Positions 26,101-38,900 of a stretch of 64,000 bases of DNA are shown one piece after another. Made by a program: the position numbers and the translations under genes. The DNA is taken from the NCBI GenBank assembly GCA_002794775.1, contig NBAY01000005.1, positions 868,001-932,000 on the forward strand. The letters run 5' to 3'. Below the pieces are notes generated by a model, which did not search any database, was not told the DNA's origin, and saw only the letters and a program-made list of their open reading frames with translations. Position 1 is the stretch's first letter. The number at the start of each line of letters is the position of its first letter. The DNA comes from Porodaedalea pini. Lineage: Eukaryota; Basidiomycota; Agaricomycetes; Hymenochaetales; Hymenochaetaceae.

Positions 26101-28185
26101 AGTCTTTACTCGCAAGGCACTTCTGCCTATTCTTTTATTTGGCAGTGAGCAGGACGACTCGGAAATCGCTGACAGCAACTCGGGGCTCAAGCTTGGAATA
26201 GCTAGCACGCGGACACGCAGCCAAGTCGTACATAAACAGCAGACAGCAGGTCTTATAAAGGCAAAGATGGGGCCACCAGTTGAGCAGACGTCGCTTGTGA
26301 ATCGCCCGCGGAATCGTCATCCAGTCATGATCAGGAGTTACTACTAGTACTTCTACTGTGCAGACGACCTGCGCGAAGATCAGTCAGGGGTCAGCCAGTC
26401 AGTGCGAGTCGTTCGCTCCTTGCCGGACTGTGACAGGGACGAGCGAAACGAAGAACGAAGAACGAAGAACGAAGACGGGGCCGCTGCGGCGACGCTGTCC
26501 ATCGAGTGTCCGGGTCGAACATGGAGCATTAATATTACTGATTGTATATGCTCGGCTGGCCCCGAGCCATGCTGGCCGGCAGTCGGAGGTGTGATTGTAA
26601 ATGAAAGACGTCCTGCAACACGTTCGCTCGTACGTATAGACAGAGAGATACCTGACACATGCATGGCACTGCCTTTTAGAAGAGGCCAGCCGAGAGGAAG
26701 AAGCGGGTCAAGGATCAGACGCTCGAGGTGAGAGCGATCTACGACATGTCACTTGTGCACGCTCGTACTAACTCCAATATTAATGATACAAGCGGCGCGT
26801 TCTTCAAGTAGGAATGGAAATAAGACAGACTGTATTGTAAAAGGGGGAGAAAGGCCTGTGAGCGACTGAACGGAGCACGAACATCTCAAACCCCTCTACG
26901 TCCGCGCGCTATGCATACACCGACGCCCGGATTCGGACATGTATTCAGATCTCCATGCGCCGCGGCAAGCGGCGAGCAATGCGTTTTGCATTTACATTTG
27001 AATTTTGCATGTTGACGGAGCGCTCGAAACCGTGGCCGATTTTTCCAATTCTGCTCCAACCCGAATTCCATTTTCAAGAGCGCCTTCATGTTGCTTGCCA
27101 ACCTGCGCGCCGCACAGGACGTAGATAGCGAGGATCTCCAGTCAAGCTTGAGCGGGTGCTACCAAGACAGGGTCTTACAAGGATTGGAAGGTCCAGAGCT
27201 AAGAATTGCGCGACTTGTATGTTGCGTGAAATGTTGAGTTGAGAAGGCGTTTCTCTCAGATAAGAAGCTCAAGCCCAAGAGTCGCTTCAGCGCAAGTTTC
27301 GAGCCCCGACGAGGCCGACGCCGATAGCTCATCACGCAGCAGCGGTTGTAACGAGTTACTGCCTCGGATGCAACGAAGCATTGAGGAAAAAAGAAAAAAG
27401 AAAACAAACTCCGCCAGCCCGTTCCATCTCCGGCTTCCGGCTATATGCGCGATAGCCGCCCGCGCTCTTAGTAGACTCCAGATTCGCCCCGAGAAATTTT
27501 CTGGATGCTTCCATTTTCCTTCTCTTTCACTGGCGTGGGCGGCGGGGAGCGGGTGTCGTCAGGCAGATCAGGAAAGGCATGGTCCAATACTAGGCGTCCG
27601 GAACGTGATCTTCTGATGGGTGTGACTGCATCCTTGACCGACTTGCCGTATTGAGGTAAGTGGTAGACGCGGTGTTACAGGTCGCGTCAATCAGTTTTCG
27701 AGAATTTATTTGATTTACGTGGCTTCCTGATTTGTGGGTCCTCGGGTTCCTTGATTTGGCATAGAACTCGGCGCCGGTTTCAATAGATGTCTCGGGTGTG
27801 AAAAATGCTAAAGGATTAATCTTATTATTAGGAGAAAGAAATTGCGCGTCGCGGGCCGACGCTGGATGACGACGACGAGGTCCTTTCCTTGGTGTGTCAT
27901 AGTCGTGTGCGTTATTGACTACTCGGGGCCGGAGTAAAGGAGCCTAGGAGTCGTGAAAATGAAGATGATGGAAAGGTCCGAGATCTGAACGACGAAGTGT
28001 AGAGAGAGGGGTTGCCGATGGGCAGGGATTGCCGAAGGATAGGAAAGGGAGCACAATGAGCACTCCGATTTCGATACAGTTGATGGTGCGGTCGAGGCTC
28101 GCACTCGGCGAGGCGAGAGGTTGCTTTACTTAGTGCGGTGCGATGCGATGCAGTGGTGTGGGTGTCATGCGCAGCTAGCGATTGA
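23111..28185. other. Gene-poor stretch of about 5 kb
   Basis: No recognised gene. Two openings are longer than most: 23969-24514 minus (181 codons, partly hydrophobic) and 25349-26017 plus (222 codons). Both lack family signatures and splice structure like that of the neighbouring genes, and the second overlaps a minus-strand frame almost as long (25501-26031), which suggests chance. The stretch also has AT-rich words TTAATATTAATATTAA (25428) and AATATTAAT (26530, 26770) and a short heptamer array near 26450. It may be a long regulatory region of the cyclin gene. Confidence 0.4.
26440..26480. repeat. Heptamer microsatellite (GAACGAA)n
   Basis: About four consecutive copies of a 7-base unit (GAACGAA in one register) are visible at about 26444-26475. 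It is non-coding as far as I can tell. Confidence 0.7.
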
Positions 28186-29436
28186 GATATGGCTACGCGG
28201 CGGCGGAAGAGGGGGGGGGGACATTCATTTACACGGCTATTTCGTTTCGGGCTCGGAACGCGATGGAATGGACACCTTTCCTTCGTTATGAAAGATGCAG
28301 GGATGGAGGCGAATGGATCTCAAGGGAATGAAGATGGATGGGGAAGGCACACATGTCCAACCGCATCTAATCTTTTCGATTTGGAGTTCACCTGTTTTTG
28401 ATATGTACAGCTGGGTACAAAGACCGAGGTGCGAAGGGACGAAGAGATTGAGATTGAGACTCAGAGGGAAGTGGCGAAGAAAAGGGCCAAATGAGGAAGG
28501 AACCGTGATGATGATTGAGGGAGGGATGGGGATAGGATGATTAGAGGCATGACGCTCCGACGCGAAGCTGATCATGGGCTGAGGAAAGTTTTTTCAGGAC
28601 GTCCGAAAGAGGGAAGGCAGGCAGGAGGTGAGATAGCGCGGCGTCGACTGCGCGTGCGCGCGTGCAAAGGAGAGCAGAACACAGATTTCGGATGGAGATG
28701 TGCGAAAAGAGGGGGGAAGAGCCAAAGAGGACTCAGAAGAAGAGGGAAGGAGGAGAGATGCCGGCACGGCGAACGGCGAACGGCGACGGGAGATGTTATT
28801 TTTTCAGGTTACTTTTGATAATTGCTTTATTTGCACATGCTTCACATGGGCGCGGAACATCGCCGAGTCGCCGAGAAGAGGCGGGAGACAGACAGAAGAC
28901 GGAAGACGAGATGGATTTGGCAGATACAGAACAGATTGCAAAAAAAAAGAATAAGGAAAGGATGGTGGATGACAAGCATCTGAACCTTGCCTCAACGACC
29001 GACCCTGTTCGAACAAAGCCACCCATCTTACCCCCACCGAATACGGTAAGCGTCGGGTTACACAGGGACTCAGGAACGCCGGGCGACGATCGCGTGCAGC
29101 TCGATATGGGCGGCATTGCTTATGCGTGCATCTCAGAAACTGCCTTTTCCAGCGAGAACCTTGGGAAAGACTATGGAAAGGCTATGGACCAAGGTCTGCG
29201 TGATCGCTTCTGCGTGGGAGAGCGTGACATGACTCCCGTGCCCAACCCCAGCCTATTTTCTCCAACAATTAGTTTCTGAGTTTATTATTTATTATTTTTA
29301 ACCGAATCTCACATAATCTGAAAGTAAATTCTCTTTGTGCTCATAACGCAGCCTGTCTCAAAGCTCGAATGGTCTCTCCATTATTTTAGCGTATTTTCCT
29401 TCCTTTTCTCGGCCCTCTCTCTCCCCCCCCCCGGCG
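28186..29436 (+). promoter_or_regulatory. Purine-rich upstream region / long leader of the cyclin gene
   Basis: From about 28190 to 29000 the plus strand is strikingly rich in A and G, with many GGAGG, GAAGA and GGGA runs. It turns pyrimidine-rich just before the cyclin start (CTCTCTCCCCCCCCCC at about 29418). Open frames here (for example 28662-29279, 205 codons) are lysine/arginine/glutamate-rich, as any purine-rich DNA would give, and show no family features. I read it as promoter plus 5' leader, but a transcript map would be needed to place the start. Confidence 0.4.
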
Positions 29437-32400
29437 ATGCTCTCTGTGCAGAGCCCATTGCAGCTCGCCATGCCCAACGACTCTCTACACGACGACGGGC
29501 ACACGGCGTGGAACGCGTGGCGCGCACCGACAAACCTCCCGACACCCCCTTCCTCCGTCCCGCCGCGCCGTCTCGGAGCTGGCAAGCCACACTTCGTTGC
29601 TGACCATGTCCGCCAGCAAGGCGCAGGCGTCGGCAGCGGCGTCGACGGAGGTCACCAACACCACTTGACGCTCCCGCCCATTGCACACCTCGACCGCCAC
29701 TGGCCAAACTCTTCACCACGTACGTTGCGCCTTTGTTCTACGCCTCAGCTCTCAGACCTGTTTGCTTATTTATTCAATGGACAGTAACGCCTCCAGACGA
29801 TGAAATGCACGCTTCTCCGCTTTCACTTTCTATCTGGCGAGACGCGAAGCCGGGATCTTCGCGCATCCACTCGCCTTTGACCGCGAACCCGTCCCCTTTG
29901 CTCGCCTCACCGTCACCATCCCCGATTGACGAAGACGAAAGGTACGACGAGCGGTTTGACGCTATGGATGAACAGCACGACGAGGGTGACGAGCCGTTGA
30001 ACGAAGAATGGGAGTGGGAATGGCAGCAGCAACAACAACAGTTGCAGAGGGAAGGTGGTGTGGAAGGACAGCTCGACGTCGACGACAACCATGAATATCA
30101 CCAGCGCCAGATACAAGTATCAGGAGCAGATACGTACGCCGCGCATGCACACGCCGCAGCGGCCGACTGGGTGACCAACACCTCGCAGCGCTCCGCGCAC
30201 TTCATCGCCGAGAAAACGTGCGAGATGGTTTGCTACCTTTGGTTCTCGTCCTCCCTTGGTCCACGAGCTGCGGCAGCCTCACGCGCACGGCGTGAACGCG
30301 AACGATCCCAACGGCGGCGCGCAAGGGACGCGTCCACTCAGTACGGAACCCCGCGCTCCCCTCCATTCGCGTCGCGACCATTGAGCAACGCGTCAACCGC
30401 CGCTCTGCAGTTCTGCGCGAGTCCCGAGTTCGTTGCGTTCATGGCGAAGCTACTTGCGACGACGCAGGTGAGCCAGAGCGTGATCGTGCTCTCGCTGCAT
30501 TATATTTTCAGGTTGAAAGAGCGGAACGATTTCACGCTGGGTAAACCAGGCAGTGAGTTCCGCGTCGCGGTCTGTGCGCTCATGCTTGCGAATAAATTTG
30601 TTGACGAGTGAGTTTCCATGTTTTTTTATTTCACAGTTTCTTTTCGCTTTTTATGGGCATGTGATTAACTTGTTCCCGCCTGCAGCAACACGTACACCAA
30701 CAAGACATGGTCAGACGTGTCCGCGATTCCGCTCGACGAGCTCAACAAGATGGAGCGAGAGTTCCTCCTCGGCGTTGGTTTCCGCCTCTTCGTCGATGCG
30801 CAGACGTATGATGCGTGGCTCAATCTCCTCAAAGGCCTCGTTCTCGCGAAGGAGCGCGAGCACGGCAGGTGGCGCGAACGGAGACGGTCTCGTGTGATCG
30901 TCCCACGCGTAAGGATTCCGGATCAGAGTGAGGGTGTGCGGAGGGAGGAGGCGCAGCAGCACGATCAGCAGCAAAGAGCAAGGAGCACGAGTCCGCACCG
31001 CACGAGGAACTATGCGTACGCTCCAGCGTACCCTTTTACGTTCGCTGTCCCCTCCTCTTCCACCTCGCATCTTCAGTCTGTATCCCAGGTACATAAACAG
31101 AGCCAGTCCACGCAGACCTCACCGAACCGACCAGCATCTTCGAAGCGCACCGCAGCCGACGCATTCTCGCCCACGAGTGCGACCTTTGCGGGTGCGGCGC
31201 GTGGCGAGAAGCGGCCGACGGGGCTTGCGTTGGACATTCATGCTGCGCTTGCGTCCGCTTCCTCCTCGAATAGACACGCGAATGGAAACGGTCACGCGGA
31301 GAGAATATGGGAGAGGACGGGAAGCGTGAGTGCGCAGCCTGCGTGCACATATGCGGATAGCCTGCGGGGGCTGGAGAGGATGAGCCTTGCGACACCCGTT
31401 GAACAGCAAACTAGGCCGAGCGTGAGAGAGGGTGATGATAAGGCTGTGGAGGACTCGCGAGTGAGACAGAGGGAGGAACAGACGCTGGCGGCACCATACC
31501 GCGTCGCCGATGCTGCGCGCCGCGCGCTTCCTTCACATCTGTACTTCTATGCGCTCGCGAGCTCGCCACTCCCGTCGCCATATGCCACGTCTGCTGCTTC
31601 TGCTGTTGCATACGCGTCCGCCCCAGATTCTACGTCATATACCAGTATCGCGGACTCGAATATGCCGTCGGTTGAGGAGCTACCTGCGGTGAAGGATGAA
31701 GGGTCCGCGCTTCCGTCGGGCGCAGAGCGCAAGACGCGCCTGCGGTATGTGGATAGTCAGACTGGTGAGGGGTACGGATATGGGTATGGTGCTTATGGGT
31801 ACGGATATGCGGATCAGAGTCAGAGCCAGGCTGCATATGGCGCATATGCACATCAACCGGCGTACCCTGCTCCTGCTCCAGTATCAGCACACTCTTCGTC
31901 AGCATCGTCCTCCACAAGCGCATACACGCAACCTCAGCCTCCCGTGCAGCACGCTCCCGTCCTTGCCCAACAGCCTCGCCCTCAGCACACACACGAACAC
32001 CAACAGAGCCAGCACCAGCAGCACCTCCCGCCCCTCGCACTCGCACTCGCGATGCCGCCCGCCTCCGCGCGCGCTCCTATAGCGCAGACGCAGAGCGCGT
32101 GTACGAGCCCGCTTCCGGGCTTTGCGGCGCTCGATGCGTATGCATTGCCGCCTGCGTCTTCTTCGCATGCGCACTCCCATTTGCATTCTCAGTCTCAGCC
32201 ACTGGCTCATCCACTGGAGCAGACGGAGCACCATGCGTATGCTGCGTCGCAGGCTTACCCCGCAAGGGTAGGTTCAGGTTCATCGTCGGCGTATGTACCC
32301 GTGTCTGCGCCGGCTCCGGCCCCAGCAGCACAGAGTGCATGGAGCGCGCCACCGAGCGAGACCGTCGACGGGGTATATGCGCCTCCGCCGCGACATGGAC

Positions 32401-32873
32401 TTTCTCATCCTTATCCGCACTCTTATCCGCATCTGCATCACTCATCTCACCATCATGCCCAGCATCTCCAGCAGCAGCAACACTATCATCCGCCGCACCT
32501 CCAACTCCCCGCGCCTGTGCCGTTCAAGTCGTACGCGCCGCCTGCGTACGTGTATGCGCCTCAGCAGCAAGAGATCCCACAAGACGTGACGACGACAGGT
32601 CTCGCCGCGGGATCGGTGTACTCTTCTCATGCTCACTCCCTGCCTGAGCGCGCAGCTTTTGCGAATGCTGGCCCTCCGGGCGTTGCGCACTTCTATCCGT
32701 ATGCTCGGTCTGGTTCCATGTCTGGGTCGAGTGGGTATCAAGGCATGAGCGATGCGACGAATGGCGGGCTCGCGGTGACGGGGATGGTACAGCAGTCGCA
32801 AAGCGTGAATGCGAGCCCAAACGCGCCATATGTGTATGACTATGAGTACGCGATGCGCACGCGGCGGTCTTGA
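29437..32873 (+). CDS. PHO85-type (Pcl-like) cyclin with a very long low-complexity tail
   Basis: This is a regulatory subunit for a PHO85/CDK5-like kinase. Three exons, 29437-29719, 29785-30607 and 30686-32873, join in frame to 1097 codons. The cyclin box is split by the second intron. Before it are VTNTSQRSAHFIAEKTCEMV, SPEFVAFMAKLLATTQVSQS and VIVLSLHYIFRL, then FRVAVCALMLANKFVD. After it come NTYTNKTWSDVSAIPL and ELNKMEREFLLGVGF. This order is typical of Pcl1/2-type fungal cyclins. The N-terminal 250 residues are acidic and Gln-rich. About 650 residues after the box are Ser/Pro/Ala/Tyr/Gln/His-rich, with YGYGYGAYGYGY and HLQQQQHYHP. The start at 29437 is the first good ATG; one 33 bases on is equally possible. 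Which Pcl class it belongs to is open. Confidence 0.88.
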
Positions 32874-35340
32874 GCTCCCTTTTTGACTTTTTTTTGGCGT
32901 TGACTTGACCGTCTCCTTTTTTTTTTTCCCTTTTACTTGCTGGACGTGATACACTTGAGAGACCCACCGCGATTTTCTTTTTTGCTTTTACAATCACTCG
33001 ACGCCTGACGACTTCGGCACCTTCCTCTTTTCCTCTCCTTTTTCTAACGCATGATGTGCGTTTGGCAGAGGCTGAACGCTGTACCTTCCTCCTTTCCACT
33101 CCTATCGCCTTTTCCTTTTCCATTTCTGCAACGACTCTACCCTACTCTATTCAAGCCTACATACATACACCCCGCGCGCGCTCTTGTGCAACTCCGAGCG
33201 ACGATGCATACTTACAGCATACGATCTGCACCGCTTTTATTATCCTCCCTTTCATTTCTCTCAGGCAAACCTGTTTCTTTTTTTCTTGTTTGTAAATCTT
33301 GTTTTCCTTTTTCCTTTTCTTTTTTCTCTTGCTCGTCTTACTGTTTGGTCGGGGCTTACCCAGTACGTTCTCCGCATACCTCACCTTTTTTTCACGCCCC
33401 CGCTGTTCAGCACCTGATGCACCTGGTATTCATTTCTCCTGGCACACGCACACACACATCCTCCGCTCTTGTCCGTTCTGATGATTCCTCAATTTTCTCT
33501 TCCTTGCCGCATTCCTCCATCCGATCTCCCCTCCGGCATTCCGCGCATTGCATTACATATTATATTCGTCAATTTCGTCAATTTCGTCAATTATCAATTT
33601 ACATTCATCATTCTCGCTCGGTCCAATTCAAGTCGATCCATTTCTCATTTCTCGTTCCCAATTCCAATTCAATGCAACGAAAATGCAATGTCTCCCCGCA
33701 CTCGCGACTCGACCCTTTTATATTTGATAAATAAGTACTCTATCCGGTAGCATATATACTTTCCAACCCCTACCTCCATACAGAATGCAGAAGTCAATAC
33801 GTAGGCAATACGAATAAAGTAAAGCATAAATTGGTTTGTTACTCTCGATTGGGTTGAATCGCTCAAGTTGCTGGATAAGCAGAGCGGATGATCGCGACGG
33901 GTTTTCAATTGGCGAAAGAGCGAACATCGTTTCCCGGGCCCTGAGTGCGGCGTTAGCCACCTCTCACGCATGCGTGAAGGTCCGACGTTCCGTAGTCAAA
34001 TGCCTAAAACGAATCTCGAGAGTCGCTTGGAGAATATGACGTGAGACGCCTGCAATGCGGCGACAGAAAAGTATCAAGCCAGTTTCATTTCATTTGTCTG
34101 GGGCGGGCGTGAGAGATGTCTGATGGCGCGAAAGTACGTTTAGAGCATCAGCGCTTCAGCAATAGACTTGTTGCGCGTTACTCACGGGGAGCTTGAAAGT
34201 GAAACACGTCCCAAGTGGCTTTTGACGGGATATCCCTCCCCTGTAGTAGTATCATGCGCGGTGGGATTATTCAGTTGGACGAAAGTGCACAAAGCGCGGT
34301 TTGGATTGTTGATACCCGGAAGCAATGAATGGGGATCGTCTTCTCCGCCGACAGTATAGTACCCGCCATGATTTAGGCGCGTTGCGAGCCTTACAGCCAT
34401 ATGTATCCCATGCCATCTCTTCGTGAGGCGTCCTTTGTGAAATGAAAGGATGTCTGAGAATGCTCATGTTGCACCGCGTACCTCAAGGGAACGATGCGCC
34501 CCCTTTCGCCGCTTTGGACACGAATGGGTCTCCAGACAGCGCAGGCAGTTCATTGGCGGCCAGATAGCTTCGGTCAAATCATTGACAAGACAATGCGAAG
34601 AGTGAGAGATCCGGTGCGCACTTGATTCGAAATTGCAAAGAGATCTCCGCCTCTTGAATGAGAGGTCGGTGTGCACGATGTCTCGGAGGCGTGAGGCGCA
34701 TGTAAGGCTTAGCGCCAGCAAATGGTCAGTTCCATGTTCGTCCCCGTACAGTATATTTCCGAGGTCCGACTGCAACGAGCCGCGGCGAACAATTGGACAC
34801 TAGTACTGCGGCTCAAAGGCGAAAGGCGAAAAGCGAAAAGGCGTAGCCAAGCGATAGAACTAGACCCGATGTGTTTGATATATGCGTGTGTGAGAAGGGT
34901 GACGATTGTTTATATTGATTGTGGATTGTCGTCGAATCCTAGACCCATCGATAATGGAGCCACTAGAAGTGGGAACTTGAAGAGGCCTTTGACTCGGGGA
35001 GTCGGGGGTGTATAGATCAGAACACAACCAGGTGAGATAGTTGAATAAACAATAGGCCAAAGAGATAGAGAGGCAGCGGAATTCTAAATGCGATGCGCTT
35101 TCAGTCCAAAGAAGGTCCACAAAGGGCCTGCTCCAGTGAAAGCACAATCCAGTCTTTCACAAAACGTGGGGGTATGCACCCCATCTTGCTCATATCCGAG
35201 TCCAGAAAGAACGCGCCGCTCATGCATGGAAAGGCACAAAGACGAGAACAACAATGTACACGGAACCTAAAAGGGGGCAAGAGATAGCGTCAGCACATGT
35301 ATTGGTCTTAGAAAAATAGATTTACCCGAGAAGTGTAATA
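32874..35340. other. Pyrimidine-rich 3' flank of the cyclin gene and unassigned DNA
   Basis: From 32880 to about 33700 the plus strand is dominated by T and C runs (for example TTTTTTTTTTCCCTTTTAC at 32918). It includes three tandem copies of GTCAATTTC near 33567. Open frames here are serine/phenylalanine-rich artefacts of that composition. Further on, a minus-strand frame at 34182-34400 reads HGGYYTVGGEDDPHSLLPG and later TGEGYPVKSHLGRVSL. It looks protein-like but matches nothing I recognise. No other gene was seen. Confidence 0.4.
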
Positions 35341-35384
35341 TTTACTACACATTCGGCTGCTCTAGACCCCGGCAATCTGTATAT

Positions 35385-35910
35385 ATGCCTGATCCGAATC
35401 CGGATAACTTTTTTGGATTTTGAACCCTATGCCTGGACAATCCGGATAATTTTGGCCAATTTGGCGCGAAGGCCTGGTAAAAATTCGGATAAGGTCCTTC
35501 AAAAGCTCAAAGGCCTGGACCAATCCGGATAATCCGGACGGCCAAGATGGACTGAGACGAACCGCGTGACCTTGCCTCTGTTACTTATGGAAATGCTTAT
35601 CTGCATTTGATAACCAAAAACATGCTATATATATCCAAAGGGGATTAATATTATTGTATTTGTAAATCTACGATTTGATACGGAAAATTGTAATTAAGGT
35701 AAAAATGAAAACAAAATGGTTGCGTGTTAATATACACGAAAAATACCAGAAAAAAAATTGATTATTTAAGTATTAGTAATACCTATGTACAAATTTGATG
35801 CTGGACAAAAATCGGACAATTTTCTCTCAAAACCTCTGATGCCTTGACAAATCCGGATAAAATGAGCCAAAGGCAGAAAAAATCCGGATAATTTACCCTC
35901 CTCTCAGGAC
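35385..35910. repeat. Cluster of AATCCGGATAA-containing direct repeats
   Basis: Degenerate copies of a unit close to GCCTGGACAAATCCGGATAA occur at about 35440, 35475, 35510 and 35845. Extra AATCCGGATAA words lie at about 35396, 35525 and 35882. All visible copies have the same orientation. They flank an AT-rich core (35600-35770) without coding sequence. Such CCGGATAA-rich ends resemble the subterminal repeats of fungal pogo/Fot-type DNA transposons, so this may be a non-autonomous element or its remnant. I could not define clean terminal inverted repeats or a TA target duplication. Confidence 0.55.
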
Positions 35911-38900
35911 AGCATTTTTTGCATTGCGGGGTCCTGCTGCTCTCTGCGAAGAACAGTTTCCTTAGTCTAGGAGAATCTGGAACATCCCGGCCGAGCGTAA
36001 ATTTACGATGACCCCCATTCGTTATACAAAATGAATGTACGTCATCTGGGAGAGTGCACAAGCCCCTCGCGGTTTATCTGTTCATCGCAAAAGATCAGTA
36101 AGTACAAATAGTGACTCGTGCACGTCTTACTCTTTGAGTCTATTCCATTTTCGAAACTGACGTTCGCTTCGTACGTTGCCAGCTAGGCCAAACTAACACC
36201 GAGGGCGAATGATTGCCTGATGTTTACGAACAACCTTAGTCGTGATCTTGGTTGGCTGCGCCCGTGTGTGAGGGAATGGGAGAACATGGGCAGGTGGGAA
36301 AAAGTGTAAAACAAGAACTGACCATGAAGCGTGACTAAAGGATGAACCCATCCAAAAAAAGGCAATTGGGTGGCGACTCTGCGCCCCCGATTTCGTTCGG
36401 AGGATAACGAAACTGAGCGCAAGATGAGCTCGGGCTTTACTCTCACTCCGCCCTTCACAAGCTATACACACACATAGTGAATAGTGATGCGTATCATTGC
36501 CCACGATCGACGGAAAATCGGAGTTGTCTCAGCAATTGAGTCCCTGAGCTTGATCATCCGTTGATCATGGCGCTTGTGTGGGTGGAAAGGTAAGTTCTAT
36601 GCCGATATCTCAACTACATAGAGATGCGGAACTTACCTTGCAAATGCGAGCGATTCGGAAGGATTATACACAGCAGTGATAGCACTGACTCAGGAGGAGA
36701 AACCCCGCGACAAAGACTGAATGGAATCCGAAGCCTGTTGTCTGAAGTGCTGGCACAGTGTACATGTATGCCTTGTGATAGCAAATTATGCAGTGCACTG
36801 TATCAAATACAGTGGATTCCATCCTAAGGGCTAGGCAGCCTTCTCTTCGCTCAGGCCGCCGCAGTGATTGAAGTGGAGAACTTATAGTAAGACCGGTAAC
36901 TCGTTGCGACATATAAATCAACACACTAGAATCGCTATGCAAGGAAGCTTCAGCAATGTGTCTCCCGTCTGAGTCACCATTGCTGACTGTGGCAAGATTA
37001 CCCCAAACTCCACGGAAAACGAAAGTTATTATTGCCTGAGTGTATTTCATCTAGGCTGAGTTTTGATACATGTGTGTCGCATGGAGAATTTGGCGGGGCG
37101 CGCGAGACGACGATGCGAAGCTCCTTCGGGGTCGTGAGCCAGCACATTCTGCGATGCTCGCTCATTAGCCTTCTCCGACATCGAGAGAATGATATATCCG
37201 AGCCGAGTTTCGTCTTCTGCGAAGCAAGGTTAGCAAAGATTCCAAATTCTCATTGACTTCGAGCGTAGAACGCTAGACTTAAAGTCCCGCGGGGGTGCAA
37301 AGGCTCGCCAGGTCCCTGGAGTGATACTTCAGAGACACATATGACGGATGAACTGATTATGCATACCCGTGCAGACTCCCCGATACGGAACATCCGATGT
37401 CTTGAAGTCCCATGCGCAGATTTATGATATTGTGGTAAACAAGCTAGCACTGGCAATGGGCGTACCGAGCATGTGTCCCCGCTGCGGCGTTTGGTAGCAA
37501 GAAAGTCTGACATCAGAGGAGAGTATCCAAGCATATGGTATCAGTACGAAGCGTGTTATCCTTGGAGTGAGCTTGGGCGTTTGAGCTTGGCTATTCACGT
37601 AGAAAAATAGACGCATAAAAAGGGAATGAAAATTAATGAGATATCCAAAGCCTGAGTATGAGAATCAATTGTTGAGTGTCACAGTCACAGTCAGGCCAGT
37701 TGACGAGATGGTCATGGTTTCTCACGGATACAAACCTCCGTTAAGTGCGGTCTTCCTACTTGTAAAGGACCACGTTGACTTCGTACTAGCGCTGGATTCT
37801 ACCGAGCTTTTGTGTCTGGATATGTCTCTGGCGATGCAATAATTCGGCGATTGAGTATACCATCAAACCTTGTTACTCTGCTTTTCGCCACTTCCTCAGG
37901 CTACTGTTTGGGGAACAATCTCAGGCTACGCCCTATTTAATTTCGATACTGATGAGTTCAATACACAAATGCATGGCTTTGTTTTTCTTTCTTTCTCGGC
38001 GTTCTCCTGTCGCACTCCGAAAGTTCGCACAGATTTTCGAACAACGGCTCTGCCGGAGCGTAGCGAACGCGGCGACGCGAAGGCAGACCATCTGTTCGGG
38101 ATCAACCTTGATTTTCTTTTCAAATGGTACCAACCATCTCAGTCATCTGACGACTGATGTGCCACTACTTATCGATCCGAGAGCACGCAGTGTTGCAGCT
38201 TACACAGATGTACCTATTCTGTATTCGACACTGGGAGCAGCAGCATTGACTTCGCGATCAATCTCCGACCGTTATTGCGTCCGCCTCCTACCTGTGCGGA
38301 CGCCAAGCAAGGCCAGCCATATGTCCCCGCTATTCTCCTTTACACAGCGTGCCTAATCCGAGTCTCAATTCAGGCTCAGACTGAGATACTAAAAGTGTAA
38401 CCCGTGCTGTCCGACGGAATTTTTGAGCTCAGTTGCTTCTATCTAGGTTCGGCGTTGCATCATACGCGTCTGGCGCCATGGGCATCCCGCAATACAAAGA
38501 AACGTCTTCTTGCACTTCGTTCGCCGAGCGCTCACCGGGGATCGGCGACTCGGCGAAACGGACGTTCTCAGTAATGTTATTCATAGGCAGCGTGCCTTCA
38601 TTGGCAGTCGCCCTCATACAAAACGTACCGGTCTTCCGCGCCTCTGACGGTGTGTACTCCGCTACACTCCCTCTATCTTTGAAACGCAACTCGGCGAGAA
38701 TGTGAACTCAGTGTTACAAACTTTGGCGGTTCATCTTAGAGGAGATACAGCGGGTGATGCAGCAGAAGAGGACTCAACCCTGAAATGGACTGTCTCTACT
38801 TTCAGACGATCAAGTCCTTCTTTGCCGCCGAGCTGCAAAATTTGTTTAACTGGGATATACTCTGCCACCGCATCTTGTTGCGTTCCCTCGCTTTTTGAAC

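Noticed and set aside
28662..29279. 205-codon plus-strand frame upstream of the cyclin
   Set aside because: Composition (Lys/Arg/Glu) follows from purine-rich DNA. There is no domain, and it lies in the expected promoter and leader of the cyclin.
31000..32870. Many long antisense and out-of-frame openings under the cyclin tail
   Set aside because: They are shadows of repetitive, GC-rich coding sequence; the plus-strand frame is continuous with the cyclin box.
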